The notes under the pieces were generated by a model. It saw only the letters and a program-made list of their open reading frames with translations, made no database searches and had not been told where the DNA came from. This document shows, piece by piece, positions 45,601 through 54,674 of a stretch of 64,000 nt of DNA (the first letter of the stretch is position 1; every line of letters begins with the position of its first letter). The translations under genes and the position numbers were made by a program. This DNA comes from Polyangia bacterium (GTDB lineage Bacteria > Myxococcota_A > Polyangia > Nannocystales > Nannocystaceae): contig JAUIFF010000005.1 in the NCBI GenBank assembly GCA_030429545.1, forward strand, positions 310,001 to 374,000. Direction: 5' to 3'.

Positions 45601-46618
45601 CGACTGCGAGCAACTTGATGCACAGGTCGCTGAGGTCTTCGGGGATGTTGGGGTTGAGCTTGCGCGGGGGGATCGGTGCGAGCTCGGTCTTGGCCTGCAT
45701 CAGGTCGAGGAGTTTTCCCAAAAACGGACAGACCCCGGTGAGTGCCTCGTACAGCATAATGCCGACGCTGTACCAGTCGCTGGCCGCGGTCGTGCCATCG
45801 CCCGACCACTGCTCCGGGGCCATATAAAGTGGGGTACCGACTACAGAATGTGCATCTTCACCGAATTGTTGGGCGTGGGTTTCGTAGACGACACCAAAGT
45901 CTAAAACGACAACCCGGCCGTCCTCGGTGACCAACACGTTCGACGGCTTGAGGTCGCGGTGCTGCATCCCGCGGTCGTGGAGGGCCGCGAGTCCGCGGGC
46001 GAGTTGGGCGAATGTTCGCCGCAAAAACGGCTCGTCGGGCATTGGGCCCTCGGCCTCGTGCGGGAGCGTTGCCTTGTACGGACGACCACTCGAGTCCGTG
46101 CGTGGGCGCTGGCCTCCGAGCGTATCCTCGGTCGAACCGCTCAGTGCCAGGGTGTGGTCAAACAGCGAAACCGAGGTGTCGACAGATGCATCGATGTGGA
46201 CGAGGTTGCTGGCCATCATCGTCGCATCGTCTTCGCCGAGCTCCGACACCGGGTCGGCCATGTTGGTCCGCGTGGGCTCATCTGGGCGTGCACGGTAGCG
46301 ACGGCGGGACCGATGCACACGGTTGCGAACCGCCTCGATCAACGGCGAGCCATCGATCAGCTCCATCGAGAAAAACCACTCTTCACCGTCTTGAAACAGC
46401 TGATAAAGCGAAACGAGGTTGGGGTGGCTCAGGTCAGCGAGCGCGCGAAACTCTTTTTTAAACCGATACAGTGCATCGGCACTGTGCTTATGCAAACGTT
46501 TGAGAGCGACAGTGGTGCCGTTTACCCGGTCGCGTGCGGAAAATACCGTACCGAAGGCGCCTGCTCCAAGGGGCGTCAACAGCTCGAACCGGTCAATTCC
46601 AGTTTGTGGGCCCGACAT
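42665..46618 (-). CDS. PknK-type Ser/Thr kinase fused to AAA/ATPase and TPR
   Basis: 1317 aa. The kinase domain lies N-terminal: GAGAFGTVFSARD, VALKRLHKH, HRDLKPSNVLV, DFGVVYE, APEQWSG. It is followed by an STAND/AAA-type ATPase: FVGRKRELEVLLGAF, Walker A GDSGIGKTAL, VIWIDDLQWGDSES (Walker B) and long helical TPR-like repeats to the C-terminus. This is the domain order of PknK and related myxobacterial signalling kinases, in which the ATPase and repeat part sense a ligand or partner. There is a long insertion between the catalytic loop and the N-lobe (about residues 90-190) unique to this subgroup. No membrane helices; cytosolic. Confidence 0.9.
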   Translation of the reverse strand: MSGPQTGIDRFELLTPLGAGAFGTVFSARDRVNGTTVALKRLHKHSADALYRFKKEFRALADLSHPNLVSLYQLFQDGEEWFFSMELIDGSPLIEAVRNRVHRSRRRYRARPDEPTRTNMADPVSELGEDDATMMASNLVHIDASVDTSVSLFDHTLALSGSTEDTLGGQRPRTDSSGRPYKATLPHEAEGPMPDEPFLRRTFAQLARGLAALHDRGMQHRDLKPSNVLVTEDGRVVVLDFGVVYETHAQQFGEDAHSVVGTPLYMAPEQWSGDGTTAASDWYSVGIMLYEALTGVCPFLGKLLDLMQAKTELAPIPPRKLNPNIPEDLSDLCIKLLAVDPRARPSSLEILECLRSDDEPDLSASSQLRQVFKHPFVGRKRELEVLLGAFAKVRQGEAQTVHIVGDSGIGKTALCEHFVNQIGDDTLLLRGRCYQQESLPYKALDAVVDALSRVLRHLPQAEAAALLPSHIHDLAKVFPVLAQLEVVNTARRRVFKIENVQELKRRAFSAMRNLLGRLAQRQPLVIWIDDLQWGDSESPTLLQALMREPEAPPILLLLSYRDDEFDTSPFLRAQSELDEDLPSTRLATRVLLQRLSSTECESLVTSLLDPWHFVDPQSLQRIIRETHGNPLFLEELIQFSRISGSSLGSLQAGQAGESRSIALAQMLLHRIRALPNACRKLLEVVAVAGQPIDSDAAREAAQIDILDPSTIPRLRLDHLVRVLQLADRQEVAPYNARVTETVLEAMTPEARAAVHLTLARTLETRKAVPPRVLATHFHAAGERDRASTYAAEAGDRASAALAFEDAASLYQQAISWATQPGKHTQVLLRKQADALVNAGRCANAAPVYLTLARRAEPSESHVLRRMAAEQYLTAGQGERGLALLKQLLHDCGLQFPESERRAWLQLVITLTRLRVTGLGYTERKVEQIPAHDRQAIDLCYSASRSLMLLYPVHSYYFAVRALVLGLRAGDPGRLVEGMACVAVLYGQIGRPNNSLMATAQRLVQRLDTPFARGVLELWEGHLHFSRGHWQRAADTWQRAHDHLSQCQGAASELQKADMHILQAARVMGKFDYLSRRADEAIARARETGNVFTEVTARLLSSTARLAFGDVTGARTRIRDAMRRAPTNRYVGFTELDCEIACDLYQGMAARGLARVETAWPEIEDSRMMQSAPFRIRMYALKIGCLLQVAADSGKGRKRLLKLAHHDIRKLGKDSLPLARGHASLYAASLANLRGKTEQAVGLCEEACNYYSEGEMSHELFCARRRHGQLLGGRAGVALQKDADAGLINLGIENPPRWTAAIAPGFANPDLSGLGSRG

Positions 46619-46778
46619 ACGGCCGCGGATCTCCGAACCGTGATGTTATCGGCTAGCAGGTCGGCGCACAAGCAGTGTAGTTGCCACCGGTTGTGGGGCA
46701 TTGAGCCACTCGAGGTGTCGACATACCGACGGTGTCGTCATCTCGATGGCATCACAACGTTTGGCCGCATTGGCCCCC

Positions 46779-48275
46779 CTAACTGGCCGGGGCAGCCTTT
46801 TTACCGATATTGATGATGACCTTGGTCGAGCCCGTGTGCTTGATTTCGGTGCGTGGCGCAAATGCACGGACACAGGCGATACCGTCTTGAACGGGCAGGG
46901 CTTCGGCGTAGGTCGGGCGGATCACAACCTGGCCCGAGATGTTGATGTAGCCCCAGCGGTGGTCGACACGAATGTTGGCGAGGCCATCGACAAACGGCTC
47001 GGCGATGTCAAATCGCGGCTTGCTCATCAGTTTACCCGAGGTGTTGATATAGCCCATTTTGGAGCCGATACACACCGGGGCCAGGCCATCGGAAAAGCGG
47101 CCGGCGGAGATGAACTGCGGTTCGATCACAACTTTGCCCTGGGGGTCGCAGTAGCCAAAAAAGCCGCCGCTACGGACGGCTGCGAGACTCTCGTAAAACG
47201 GGTTGGCCTCTTCGAATTGGCCGGGGATCTTGAGATTGCCGGTGGGGTCGATGTATCCACAACCATCGTCCGTTCGCACCCAGGCGAGGCCCTCAGTAAA
47301 CGGCCCGGCCTCGTCGAACTTGGGCTCAATCGCAACCTCGCCCATGGGATTGATGTAGCCCCACATCGACACCCCGATGCGGTTGATAATTTCGTAGGCC
47401 GCCAGCCCTCCGCTGAAGTCGTGGAGCGTGCGGGTACCTTCGGGCGCCGGCAAGAACTTGCCCTGACGGTTGACCCAGCCGCGCTTTCCAGCTTTTTCGA
47501 CCCGGGCGAGACCATCGCAAAACCGATTTGCGTGGTTGAACTGGGGGTCGATCAGCAGCGAGCCGCCGACATCGATGTATCCCCAACCTTTTTGGGTTTG
47601 GACCGCGGCCAGGCCCTCGCTAAAGCCCGAGGTGGCGGCGTATTGCGGCAAGATCACAAACTCGCCCGAGCTGCGAACAAAGCCAAACTGGCCCGAGCGG
47701 TCACGACAGGCCAGCAGACCGTTGGCCACCGGTGGGGTCCAGTCCATTTTTGAAGCTGGCAGTTCGGCCCCGGTGGTGTCGAGCAGCTGCCACGGGCCAG
47801 GGCGCCCATGCGGGTTGAAGTAGGGGAACTCGATATCCTGACCGAGTTGTGCGAGCAGGGCCGGGCGGTCGGAGGCATCGTCGAGGCCGTCGCGCAGGGC
47901 CTCGGCGAGTCGCGTGAGCAGGGTGATGAACTCGCGAATACCGTCGGGTGCTTGGCCGACAAATGAGCCGTACTCGTGGTTGAAACGCAGGGTCACCCGC
48001 GACTTTTTCTCGAGGCCTTCGTGGACTTCGAGGTCGTGGTGGTAGTCGAGCATGGCGTCGCCGTAGACGCCGGTGATCGGTTTGAACCGGTACTGCTCGA
48101 GTCGATCGATGAGCTCGGGAAACGCCGACTCATGGAGCTTGGTCGTGTAACGGCTGCCACGAGATTTCAACTCGACATCGCCGTCGGACGAAATGGTCAG
48201 AACGGTTTGGTCACCGTTCGCGCGACTGGTCACGCGATGGAGAATGTCGGTTGCGCGGCTGAGAAGCTTCACCAT
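46779..48275 (-). CDS. WG-repeat protein
   Basis: 498 aa. An N-terminal alpha/beta part (about residues 1-165) is followed by eight WG-type units, recognised by xGYI or xGFV and xFxEGLAxV cores: FGFV, WGYI, RGWV, WGYI, CGYI, FGYC, MGYI, WGYI. The repeats should build a beta-propeller-like scaffold. No signal peptide or membrane helix. It is 160 bp upstream of the kinase gene on the same strand, and a functional link to that kinase is possible. Confidence 0.88.
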   Translation of the reverse strand: MVKLLSRATDILHRVTSRANGDQTVLTISSDGDVELKSRGSRYTTKLHESAFPELIDRLEQYRFKPITGVYGDAMLDYHHDLEVHEGLEKKSRVTLRFNHEYGSFVGQAPDGIREFITLLTRLAEALRDGLDDASDRPALLAQLGQDIEFPYFNPHGRPGPWQLLDTTGAELPASKMDWTPPVANGLLACRDRSGQFGFVRSSGEFVILPQYAATSGFSEGLAAVQTQKGWGYIDVGGSLLIDPQFNHANRFCDGLARVEKAGKRGWVNRQGKFLPAPEGTRTLHDFSGGLAAYEIINRIGVSMWGYINPMGEVAIEPKFDEAGPFTEGLAWVRTDDGCGYIDPTGNLKIPGQFEEANPFYESLAAVRSGGFFGYCDPQGKVVIEPQFISAGRFSDGLAPVCIGSKMGYINTSGKLMSKPRFDIAEPFVDGLANIRVDHRWGYINISGQVVIRPTYAEALPVQDGIACVRAFAPRTEIKHTGSTKVIINIGKKAAPAS

Positions 48276-48615
48276 GGGTGATGGGCGTTGATTGTACTCA
48301 AAGGCGGCAAATGTGCGAGCAATTCGCCAGAATTGTCGACCCTGTGGCGGGGCTGTAACCTAGGGGCCAAAACGCTGTTTGATGCGCGGGGGCGAACCTC
48401 CAAAAACGCAGCTAGGGTGGCTCGTATCGAAAAATGACGACCGCCCCAGCCGTTGCGCGCGAACTTGTCCCCACCTCTCGACAAAAGAAATCTCGAGCAA
48501 ATGCGGGCGGTTGAGATCTCGTAGCCGCGATGGTGGCGGCGTCGTGGACCGACACTGGCCCCCTTGAGACCCTTGTGCATACAATGAGATCAGGTGGGCG
48601 GACCCGGCAAAAAAG
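48276..48615. other. Intergenic region without recognisable gene
   Basis: About 340 bp between two minus-strand genes. ORFs here are short and low in information. A near match to the dyad, TGTGCATACA, occurs near 48574. No other structure seen. Confidence 0.4.
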
Positions 48616-49635
48616 TTAGCAGGCAGAGTCGACGGTCTCGGCGGGTTCGACCGCCGCGGCAAACTGGGCAACCACCTCGCCCGCGGGCAACACTTCGCTA
48701 ATTTTGTCGACGCTTTTGCCCGCCTGAAAGTACTCCTCGTAGGCCGAACCCCGCAGGTTCGCGCGCTTGAGCTTCCAGATCGACTGCACGCTGTACAGCG
48801 TCCGCATCCAGTGTTTGGTCTTGCGGCCGCGCAACAGCATTCGCGCGATCGGGCCGGCCTTGGTCCCAACTTTTTGGATGTAGGGCGTATTGATGATCGA
48901 CACGGGCACGCCCGAGAGTTTCTCGGTGGTGACAATGTCGCTGGCCCTCGCCTCGACGATCGCCCGTTTGTAGTCGTTGTGGGCGCGACACTCCTCAGTT
49001 GCGATAAACCGAGTGCCGAGCTGGACCCCGGCAAACCCGAGCTCGAGTGCCTCGACCATTTGCGCGGGCGAGCCGATCCCCCCAGCACACACCAGCGGCA
49101 CCCCGAGGTCGCCTAGGGTGTCCATCAACTCGGCCGGGCTCTGGGTTCCGAGGTGGCCACCGGCGCGATTGTTGACACAGATCAACCCATCGACGCCACC
49201 TTGCAGGGCCTTTTGTGCATGTACACGGGTTGTGACATCGTGGTAGACCACGCCGCCGGCTGCGTGGACTTTGTCGACCACCCAGCGGGGGTTACCGAGG
49301 GCCGTAATAAAAAACCGGACACCCTCTTCGAGGGCCACATCGACCCAGCTACGGGCCCGATCCTCGTAGGCTTTGACCGACTTCTCAACGATGATATTGA
49401 CGCCGAACGGGCGTTTGGTGAGGCTTTGGATGTGCCGCAAGCCGTCGCGGTACTTGTGTCCGTGCACATACACAAGTGACATGGGTTGGACAATGCCAAT
49501 GGCCCCGGCATCGGAAACGGCGGCCACCAGCTCGGGGTTGGAGCAGGGATACATCGCCCCACAGATCAGCGGGATGTCGATGCCAACGGCCCGGGTAAAA
49601 GGTGTACTTGCACTGGGTTTTTTCGATTCGGGCAT
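48616..49635 (-). CDS. Nitronate monooxygenase / NPD-type flavoprotein
   Basis: 339 aa from the ATG at 49633-49635. TIM-barrel FMN enzyme: PLICGAMYPCSNPELVAAVS at the N-terminus, CVNNRAGGHLG, AGGIGSPAQMVEALELG and AGVQLGTRFIATEE provide the flavin-phosphate and 2-nitropropane-dioxygenase-type motifs. It would oxidise nitronates or act as an enoyl-reductase-like flavoprotein. The N-terminus differs from the fungal enzyme. A terminator hairpin lies just upstream, at the end of the aconitase gene. Confidence 0.85.
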   Translation of the reverse strand: MPESKKPSASTPFTRAVGIDIPLICGAMYPCSNPELVAAVSDAGAIGIVQPMSLVYVHGHKYRDGLRHIQSLTKRPFGVNIIVEKSVKAYEDRARSWVDVALEEGVRFFITALGNPRWVVDKVHAAGGVVYHDVTTRVHAQKALQGGVDGLICVNNRAGGHLGTQSPAELMDTLGDLGVPLVCAGGIGSPAQMVEALELGFAGVQLGTRFIATEECRAHNDYKRAIVEARASDIVTTEKLSGVPVSIINTPYIQKVGTKAGPIARMLLRGRKTKHWMRTLYSVQSIWKLKRANLRGSAYEEYFQAGKSVDKISEVLPAGEVVAQFAAAVEPAETVDSAC

Positions 49636-49680
49636 GGTCCGACTCCAATAGATTGCCGCCAAGCGGAGGGATGAGATTTT

Positions 49681-49719
49681 ACAAAAACCCGGAGGCGCGT
49701 TAGGCCCCCGGGTTTTTGT
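49681..49719 (-). terminator. Strong rho-independent terminator
   Basis: A perfect 12-bp inverted repeat, ACAAAAACCCGG (49681-49692) with CCGGGTTTTTGT (49708-49719), around a 15-nt GC-rich loop. On the minus strand the stem ends in TTTTTGT, placed just after the aconitase stop at 49731. Symmetry would let it work in both directions. Confidence 0.8.
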
Positions 49720-49730
49720 GCCGCATGGAT

Positions 49731-52037
49731 TTAGTTGGCCGCCTGCGCCTTGGCAAACGCATTGAGTGCGCTACCGGCCTTGAACCACTCGATCTGCTCG
49801 GCATTGAGGGTGTGGTTGACTTCAAACCGGTCGATGCTGCCGTCTTTGTGGGTGAGGGTGACGGTCAGCGGCTTGCCGGGGGCGAGCTCGGTGAGCCCGT
49901 GCAGGCCCACGCGGTCCTCGGCCTGGACCTTTTCGTAGTCGGCCGGGTTGGCAAACGTGGCTGCGATGACGCCCTGTTTTTTGAGGTTGGTCTCGTGGAT
50001 CCGGGCAAACGAGCGGGCGATGACCAGCTTGGCCCCGAGCAGGCGCGGCGACATGGCGGCGTGCTCCCGCGACGAACCCTCACCGTAGTTGCCGTCGCCA
50101 ACCGACACCCAGCCAAGGCCCTGGGCCTTGTAGCTGCGGGCGAGCTTGGACAGGTTGACGTTTTTCTCGCCGGTCAACACGTTGAGCCCGGTACCCGGCT
50201 CATCGCTAAACCAGTTGACGGCGCCGATAAACATGTTGTCGCTGATGTTGTTGAGGTGGCCGCGGAACTTGAGCCATTTGCCAGCGGGCGAGATGTGGTC
50301 GGTGGTGCACTTGCCCTTGGCCTTGAGCAGGACCGGGAGGTTTTCAAAGTCCTTGCCGTCCCAGGCGTTGAACGGCTCGAGCACTTCGAGGCGTTTGCTG
50401 TTGGGGTCGATGACGACCTTGACATCGCCGGCCTCAGACTCCGGTGCAGGTGCATCGAATCCGGCGAGACCGGCCTCAAAACCCTTGCTCGGCAGGCCGT
50501 CGTTGGGCGCCGGGTCGGGGGCGGGCAGTTTGACCGGGCCGTTTTCACCTTCGACCGTGTCGGTCAGCGGGTTGAAGCTCAGGCTGCCAGAAATCGCCAG
50601 GGCGACCACGGTTTCGGGGCTGGCGATAAAGCTCAGGGTCTCGCGGTTGCCGTCGTTGCGCCCGGCGAAGTTGCGGTTGAACGAGTTGACGATCGAGTTG
50701 CGCTCCTTCGGGGCGATGTCGGTGCGCTTCCACTGACCGATGCAGGGGCCACAGGCGTTGGCCAACAAAGTTGCACCTGCATCTTCCATGACCTTGAGCT
50801 GACCGTCGCGGGCGATCGTGTTGTGGATTTGGTCGGAGCCCGGGGTCACCATCAGCGGTTTTTTGAGGCTCTTCACACCCACGCTTTGGGCCTTGCGAAT
50901 GACCTCGGCGGCCCGCTCCATGTCCTCGTAGGACGAGTTGGTGCAGCTGCCGATAAGTCCGTAGCGCAGGTCGTCGGGGAAGTCGTGTTCGCGGACGGCC
51001 TCGGCCATTTTGGAAATCGGCCAGGCGCGGTCGGGCGAGTGTGGGCCGTTGATGTGCGGCTCCAGGGTGTCCAAATCGATTTCGACGACGCGGTCGTAGA
51101 ACTTGTCGGCATCGCCCTCGACCTCGGGATCGGAGCGCAGCTCGGCGGCATGGGCCTCGGCCAAGTCAGCAATCTCGCCACGCCCGGTCGCACGCAGGTA
51201 AATCGCCATCGACTCGTCAAACGGGAAGGTCGAGGTGGTCGCCCCGTGCTCGGCCCCCATGTTGCAGATCGTGCCCTTGCCTGTACACGAAAGGTTGGCC
51301 GCACCCGGGCCAAAGAACTCGACGATGTGCCCGGTCCCGCCGGCGACGGTGAGAATTCCGAGCAGGGCCAAGATGACATCTTTTGGAGCTGTCCAGCCAG
51401 ACAGGTTACCGGTGAGACGCACGCCGATGAGCCCGGGCATGCGCACGCCAAACGGCCCGCCGACCATCACATCGACGGCATCGGCACCACCCACACCCAC
51501 GGCGATCATGCCGAGGCCACCGGCGTTGGGGGTGTGTGAGTCGGTACCCAGCATATGGCCACCGGGGAACGCGTAGTTCTCGAGCACGACCTGGTGAATG
51601 ATGCCGGCGCCCGGCTTCCAAAACCCGAGCCCGTATTTGCGACCGGCGCTGGCCAAAAAGTCGTAGACCTCTTGGTTTTCATCGACAGCGCGCAGGAGGT
51701 CGTGTTTGGCCCCCGTCTGCGCGCGGATCAGGTGGTCGCAGTGAATCGTGGTGGGAATCGCCGCGCGCTTAATGCCCGACTGCATAAACTGCAAAATCGC
51801 CATCTGTGCAGTTGCATCCTGCAGGGCGACACGGTCGGGATAGGTGCGGACCGAAGCTTTGCGGCGCTCGACGTCGGCGGCCGACTTCACGTCCTCGGGC
51901 CGCATATGCGAAAACAAAACCTTCTCGGCATAGGTGAGTGGGCGGCCGAGAAGTTTGCGGGCCCAGGCGTGGCGCTCCGCTTGGGAAGCGTAGAGCGCGC
52001 GGACTGCATCGACGGAAAGCTCAGGTGCTGGGGACAT
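49731..52037 (-). CDS. acn: Aconitate hydratase, mitochondrial (AcnA/ACO2) type
   Basis: 768 aa from the ATG at 52035-52037; an ATG at 52049 (MFRDMSP) is also in frame. The [4Fe-4S] ligands are in IGSCTNSSYED and ACGPCIGQW. Active-site patches HCDHLI, GTDSHTPNAGGLGM, GEGSSREHAA and ARSFARIHETNLKKQG are all present. It isomerises citrate to isocitrate in the TCA cycle. The length and GxGSSREHAA order place it in the eukaryotic-mitochondrial-type group rather than AcnB. Confidence 0.95.
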   Translation of the reverse strand: MSPAPELSVDAVRALYASQAERHAWARKLLGRPLTYAEKVLFSHMRPEDVKSAADVERRKASVRTYPDRVALQDATAQMAILQFMQSGIKRAAIPTTIHCDHLIRAQTGAKHDLLRAVDENQEVYDFLASAGRKYGLGFWKPGAGIIHQVVLENYAFPGGHMLGTDSHTPNAGGLGMIAVGVGGADAVDVMVGGPFGVRMPGLIGVRLTGNLSGWTAPKDVILALLGILTVAGGTGHIVEFFGPGAANLSCTGKGTICNMGAEHGATTSTFPFDESMAIYLRATGRGEIADLAEAHAAELRSDPEVEGDADKFYDRVVEIDLDTLEPHINGPHSPDRAWPISKMAEAVREHDFPDDLRYGLIGSCTNSSYEDMERAAEVIRKAQSVGVKSLKKPLMVTPGSDQIHNTIARDGQLKVMEDAGATLLANACGPCIGQWKRTDIAPKERNSIVNSFNRNFAGRNDGNRETLSFIASPETVVALAISGSLSFNPLTDTVEGENGPVKLPAPDPAPNDGLPSKGFEAGLAGFDAPAPESEAGDVKVVIDPNSKRLEVLEPFNAWDGKDFENLPVLLKAKGKCTTDHISPAGKWLKFRGHLNNISDNMFIGAVNWFSDEPGTGLNVLTGEKNVNLSKLARSYKAQGLGWVSVGDGNYGEGSSREHAAMSPRLLGAKLVIARSFARIHETNLKKQGVIAATFANPADYEKVQAEDRVGLHGLTELAPGKPLTVTLTHKDGSIDRFEVNHTLNAEQIEWFKAGSALNAFAKAQAAN

Positions 52038-52312
52038 GTCGCGGAACATACACGGCCCGCCCGTTTGTCTCACCAACAAAATCGCCAAATTCGACGATTG
52101 ATCGGGTTGTGGTGACGGCTACGCCGCGGCAGCCAGTCGTTGCCGCGGTCCGGCCGCGGCAGATTTGCGCGATCTCGACAGTTTGTTGAGGCCAACGCCC
52201 GTCGCCACCTGGAAAATGTGAGATAGAGCGCGATGTGGGGCCCAGGTTTGCGCTTCGAGCTGTCGCCGAGCGGATCGGCAAACTGTTTGTGCGTGCACGC
52301 AATCGCGTGGAG
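52038..52312. other. Intergenic region without recognisable gene
   Basis: About 275 bp separating the aconitase start from the SRPBCC gene stop. Contains the aconitase promoter by position and a GCCGCGG-type inverted repeat near 52138-52160. Nothing else supportable. Confidence 0.35.
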
Positions 52313-52777
52313 TCAACCGTTGTCCGCTCCAGCACGATTGGCAAAGTACCCGACCACGTCGGCAGACCACTGCTGGTTGATTTGGCAAATCCGTCGCTTG
52401 AGTAGCCACGAAGGCGGCGCAAGTAGGCCCCAGGCCGACTCGCGGTGGTGCAGCTGGCAGCGGGATGGGCCGTGTGCGGTCAGCTCGAACCCGTGGCGCA
52501 GGCGAACCAGGCGACGCGCCACACCCCACACAAAAACCGAGTCTTTTGTATACTCAAGTAATTCGGTGGCAAGCGGCCGGTTAAAACTTTTGAGGGTGAG
52601 CTCAAAGCGAAAGCCGACCCGCAACGGGCCTGAGGACAGCGGCCGGGCGCTGCGGATCACCGACGCCCAGGTCGGCCAGGCTTCGATGTCTGCGAGCAGC
52701 GAAAACACATCCACGGCCGAAGCCTGGACGATGTCAGTTTGGCGAAAGCTGTCGCATCGAAGCACGGCCAACACCAT
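52313..52777 (-). CDS. SRPBCC (polyketide-cyclase/START-like) protein
   Basis: 154 aa. IVQASAVDVFSLLADIEAWPTWASVI is the canonical N-terminal strand-helix of the SRPBCC superfamily, and RVGFRFELTL and RLRHGFELTAHGPSRC continue the beta-sheet. It binds hydrophobic ligands in a deep pocket; the ligand cannot be deduced. It lies 20 bp downstream of the SMI1/KNR4 gene on the same strand and is probably cotranscribed with it. Confidence 0.8.
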   Translation of the reverse strand: MVLAVLRCDSFRQTDIVQASAVDVFSLLADIEAWPTWASVIRSARPLSSGPLRVGFRFELTLKSFNRPLATELLEYTKDSVFVWGVARRLVRLRHGFELTAHGPSRCQLHHRESAWGLLAPPSWLLKRRICQINQQWSADVVGYFANRAGADNG

Positions 52778-52797
52778 ATCAAGCGAGGCGTCGGCCT

Positions 52798-53478
52798 TCA
52801 GCTCTCGTCCTCGCGCACCTTGGCCAGCACCTCATCGAGGCTGAGTTTTTCGGTCCATTGCTCGACCCGCTGCGACTTGCGTGACCAGCCGATGCCGATC
52901 CCGAGCGTGTAGCGGTTGGCCCCGTACAGTGCGAGGGTCATGTCGAGATAGGTCGCAAACGACGTCCAGTCGGAGGCATCCATATCTGCGCCGTGGTCGG
53001 TCGACACGATCATGACCGGCTCGGGGCCGAGCAACAGGTCGCCGTGGTAGAACATACTAAAGTTGTCGATACACACAGCTCCGACCGGGATGTCCTCGGG
53101 GACCTGGCCAAAGATTCGCTCCTGTTGCTCGGGTCGAATGTCGTTGACATGGTATTCGGACTGCCAACTTGCCGACATCGCGTCGGCGATCGGCAGGATG
53201 TTGACGCACCCGGGAGGTGTGCCGTAGTCCCCCGGGTACGAAAAGCAGCCGACCTGCGTGTAGTCGCGTCCGCGCAGGCCCCATTCTAAATAGGCTCCGT
53301 TGTGGGCGGCATAAAACTCGCGCATCGCCTCCGGCAGCGGCTGGCCCAAAAACGCCTCGGCGGCGGCGAGGTCCTGGGCCGAAGCGGGGTCGGGCAGTGC
53401 CGCGCCAAACACCACAACCTCCGGGTGTGCTTGCAGGGCTGCAACAACTGCTTCAAAGCGTTCGCGAAACATTGTCAT
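52798..53478 (-). CDS. SMI1/KNR4 (SUKH) family protein
   Basis: 226 aa from the ATG at 53476-53478. AAAEAFLGQPLPEAMREFYAAHNGAYL is the signature helix-turn of the SUKH superfamily. The middle region (GCVNILPIADAMSASWQSEYHV, GAVCIDNFSMFYHGDL) and the C-terminal strand complete the fold. SUKH proteins often act as immunity proteins to polymorphic toxins, but no toxin gene is adjacent, so that role is open. Confidence 0.8.
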   Translation of the reverse strand: MTMFRERFEAVVAALQAHPEVVVFGAALPDPASAQDLAAAEAFLGQPLPEAMREFYAAHNGAYLEWGLRGRDYTQVGCFSYPGDYGTPPGCVNILPIADAMSASWQSEYHVNDIRPEQQERIFGQVPEDIPVGAVCIDNFSMFYHGDLLLGPEPVMIVSTDHGADMDASDWTSFATYLDMTLALYGANRYTLGIGIGWSRKSQRVEQWTEKLSLDEVLAKVREDES

Positions 53479-53639
53479 GGCACGACAGTAGTGGTTTCGC
53501 ACTCCAAAAGAAGCTCCGCAAACGGTGATAGTGCGGCGTTATACGGAAAGTTCGAAGCGAGCAAGGGACGCGATATCGCCATGCACGGCAACCATGTAGA
53601 TACACAATTCCTGGGGAGCAGGACTGCTACTATCACCCC

Positions 53640-54614
53640 ATGCCCGGCACGGAGCATGTCATGTTTGGCCACTGGACCTGCAGTGCCTGCGGCCGTGAGT
53701 CGATCCCCGAGCAGGACACCCTGTGCCCGCGCTGCGGTGACCCGAGGGCGATCCCACAGCCTGCGGCCGACCAGTACCAGCAAGTCGCGTGGCGGTGCAT
53801 GAGTTGCGGGGCCCGCAACTCGATGCAGGATACGATTTGCACGTCATGCAATATCGATCCCGACGACGAAGTCGAGTGGAAGCCCAACCGCCTCGCCGGC
53901 TTTTCTGGGCTCAAGCGATTTCAAAAAGTGTTGCTAATCGGCGCAGGGGTACTCGTTTGCCTATTTTTGTATTGGATCTGGAGCCTTCGCGTGCACGGGG
54001 TCACCGGCAAGGTCAGCGCTCAGAACTGGTCCCATACGGTCCATCTCTACCGCTGGCAACCGGTACAAACTGGGGACTGGGCGCCGCTCCCGATACGGGA
54101 CGAGGAAGTCTTGCCGGTGGCGGGCAAGGGTGGCGCCGGTCGTATTGAGGTCACAAAGTGCTACCAAAAACACTCACACTACGAGCAATATCAGTGTGGA
54201 TATCGCACCGAGTTTTACAACGAAAAGTGTGACTATCATCGCCGCCAAAACAACCCCAATTGTACCGAGTTAAAAACCCGCGAAGTTCCCAAGTATTGTG
54301 ACCGCTCGATCAAGGCCGAGTGGTGTGATTACAACACCCAAGACTGGGTCCGCGACGAAACTCGGACACAGACCGCAACGGGTACCGATGCTGCCACCAT
54401 GCGTTGGCCCGAGGTCGAGTCACAGGGCGACCTCGAAAAAATTGAGAAGGTCGGCCATTGGTCGGTCGAGGTCAGTTATCGCCATCGCGGACAGTCCCAG
54501 ACCCATCGGGTTTCGCTGCGCAAGCCGGAGCAGTTCGACAGATGGCCCCTCGGTGGCGCGGTGATTGTACGGGTTGAAAACCGCGGGACGGTTCGCAGCG
54601 TACGGCCAAAGTAG
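53640..54614 (+). CDS. Zinc-ribbon membrane protein
   Basis: 324 aa. Two zinc-ribbon fingers at the N-terminus, WTCSACGRESI/LCPRCGDPR and WRCMSCGARNS/ICTSCNIDP, with Cys pairs separated by about 14-18 residues, followed by a transmembrane helix (VLLIGAGVLVCLFLYWIW). The extracytoplasmic part has many Cys/Tyr (YEQYQCGYRTEFYNEKCDYH) and beta strands near the end. It resembles double-zinc-ribbon proteins; no enzymatic motif seen. Confidence 0.75.
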   Translation: MPGTEHVMFGHWTCSACGRESIPEQDTLCPRCGDPRAIPQPAADQYQQVAWRCMSCGARNSMQDTICTSCNIDPDDEVEWKPNRLAGFSGLKRFQKVLLIGAGVLVCLFLYWIWSLRVHGVTGKVSAQNWSHTVHLYRWQPVQTGDWAPLPIRDEEVLPVAGKGGAGRIEVTKCYQKHSHYEQYQCGYRTEFYNEKCDYHRRQNNPNCTELKTREVPKYCDRSIKAEWCDYNTQDWVRDETRTQTATGTDAATMRWPEVESQGDLEKIEKVGHWSVEVSYRHRGQSQTHRVSLRKPEQFDRWPLGGAVIVRVENRGTVRSVRPK

Positions 54615-54674
54615 CCGCAAAACTCGTTGGAGGCTCGTCGCAGGTGAGGGGCCAGTTTGTGGTATAGCCCCGCC

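Noticed and set aside
46701..47753. 350-aa plus-strand ORF over the WG-repeat gene
   Set aside because: Mirror of the WG repeats; periodicity comes from the repeats on the minus strand.
49716..51539. 607-aa plus-strand ORF
   Set aside because: It is the complement of the aconitase gene and its translation has no domain pattern.
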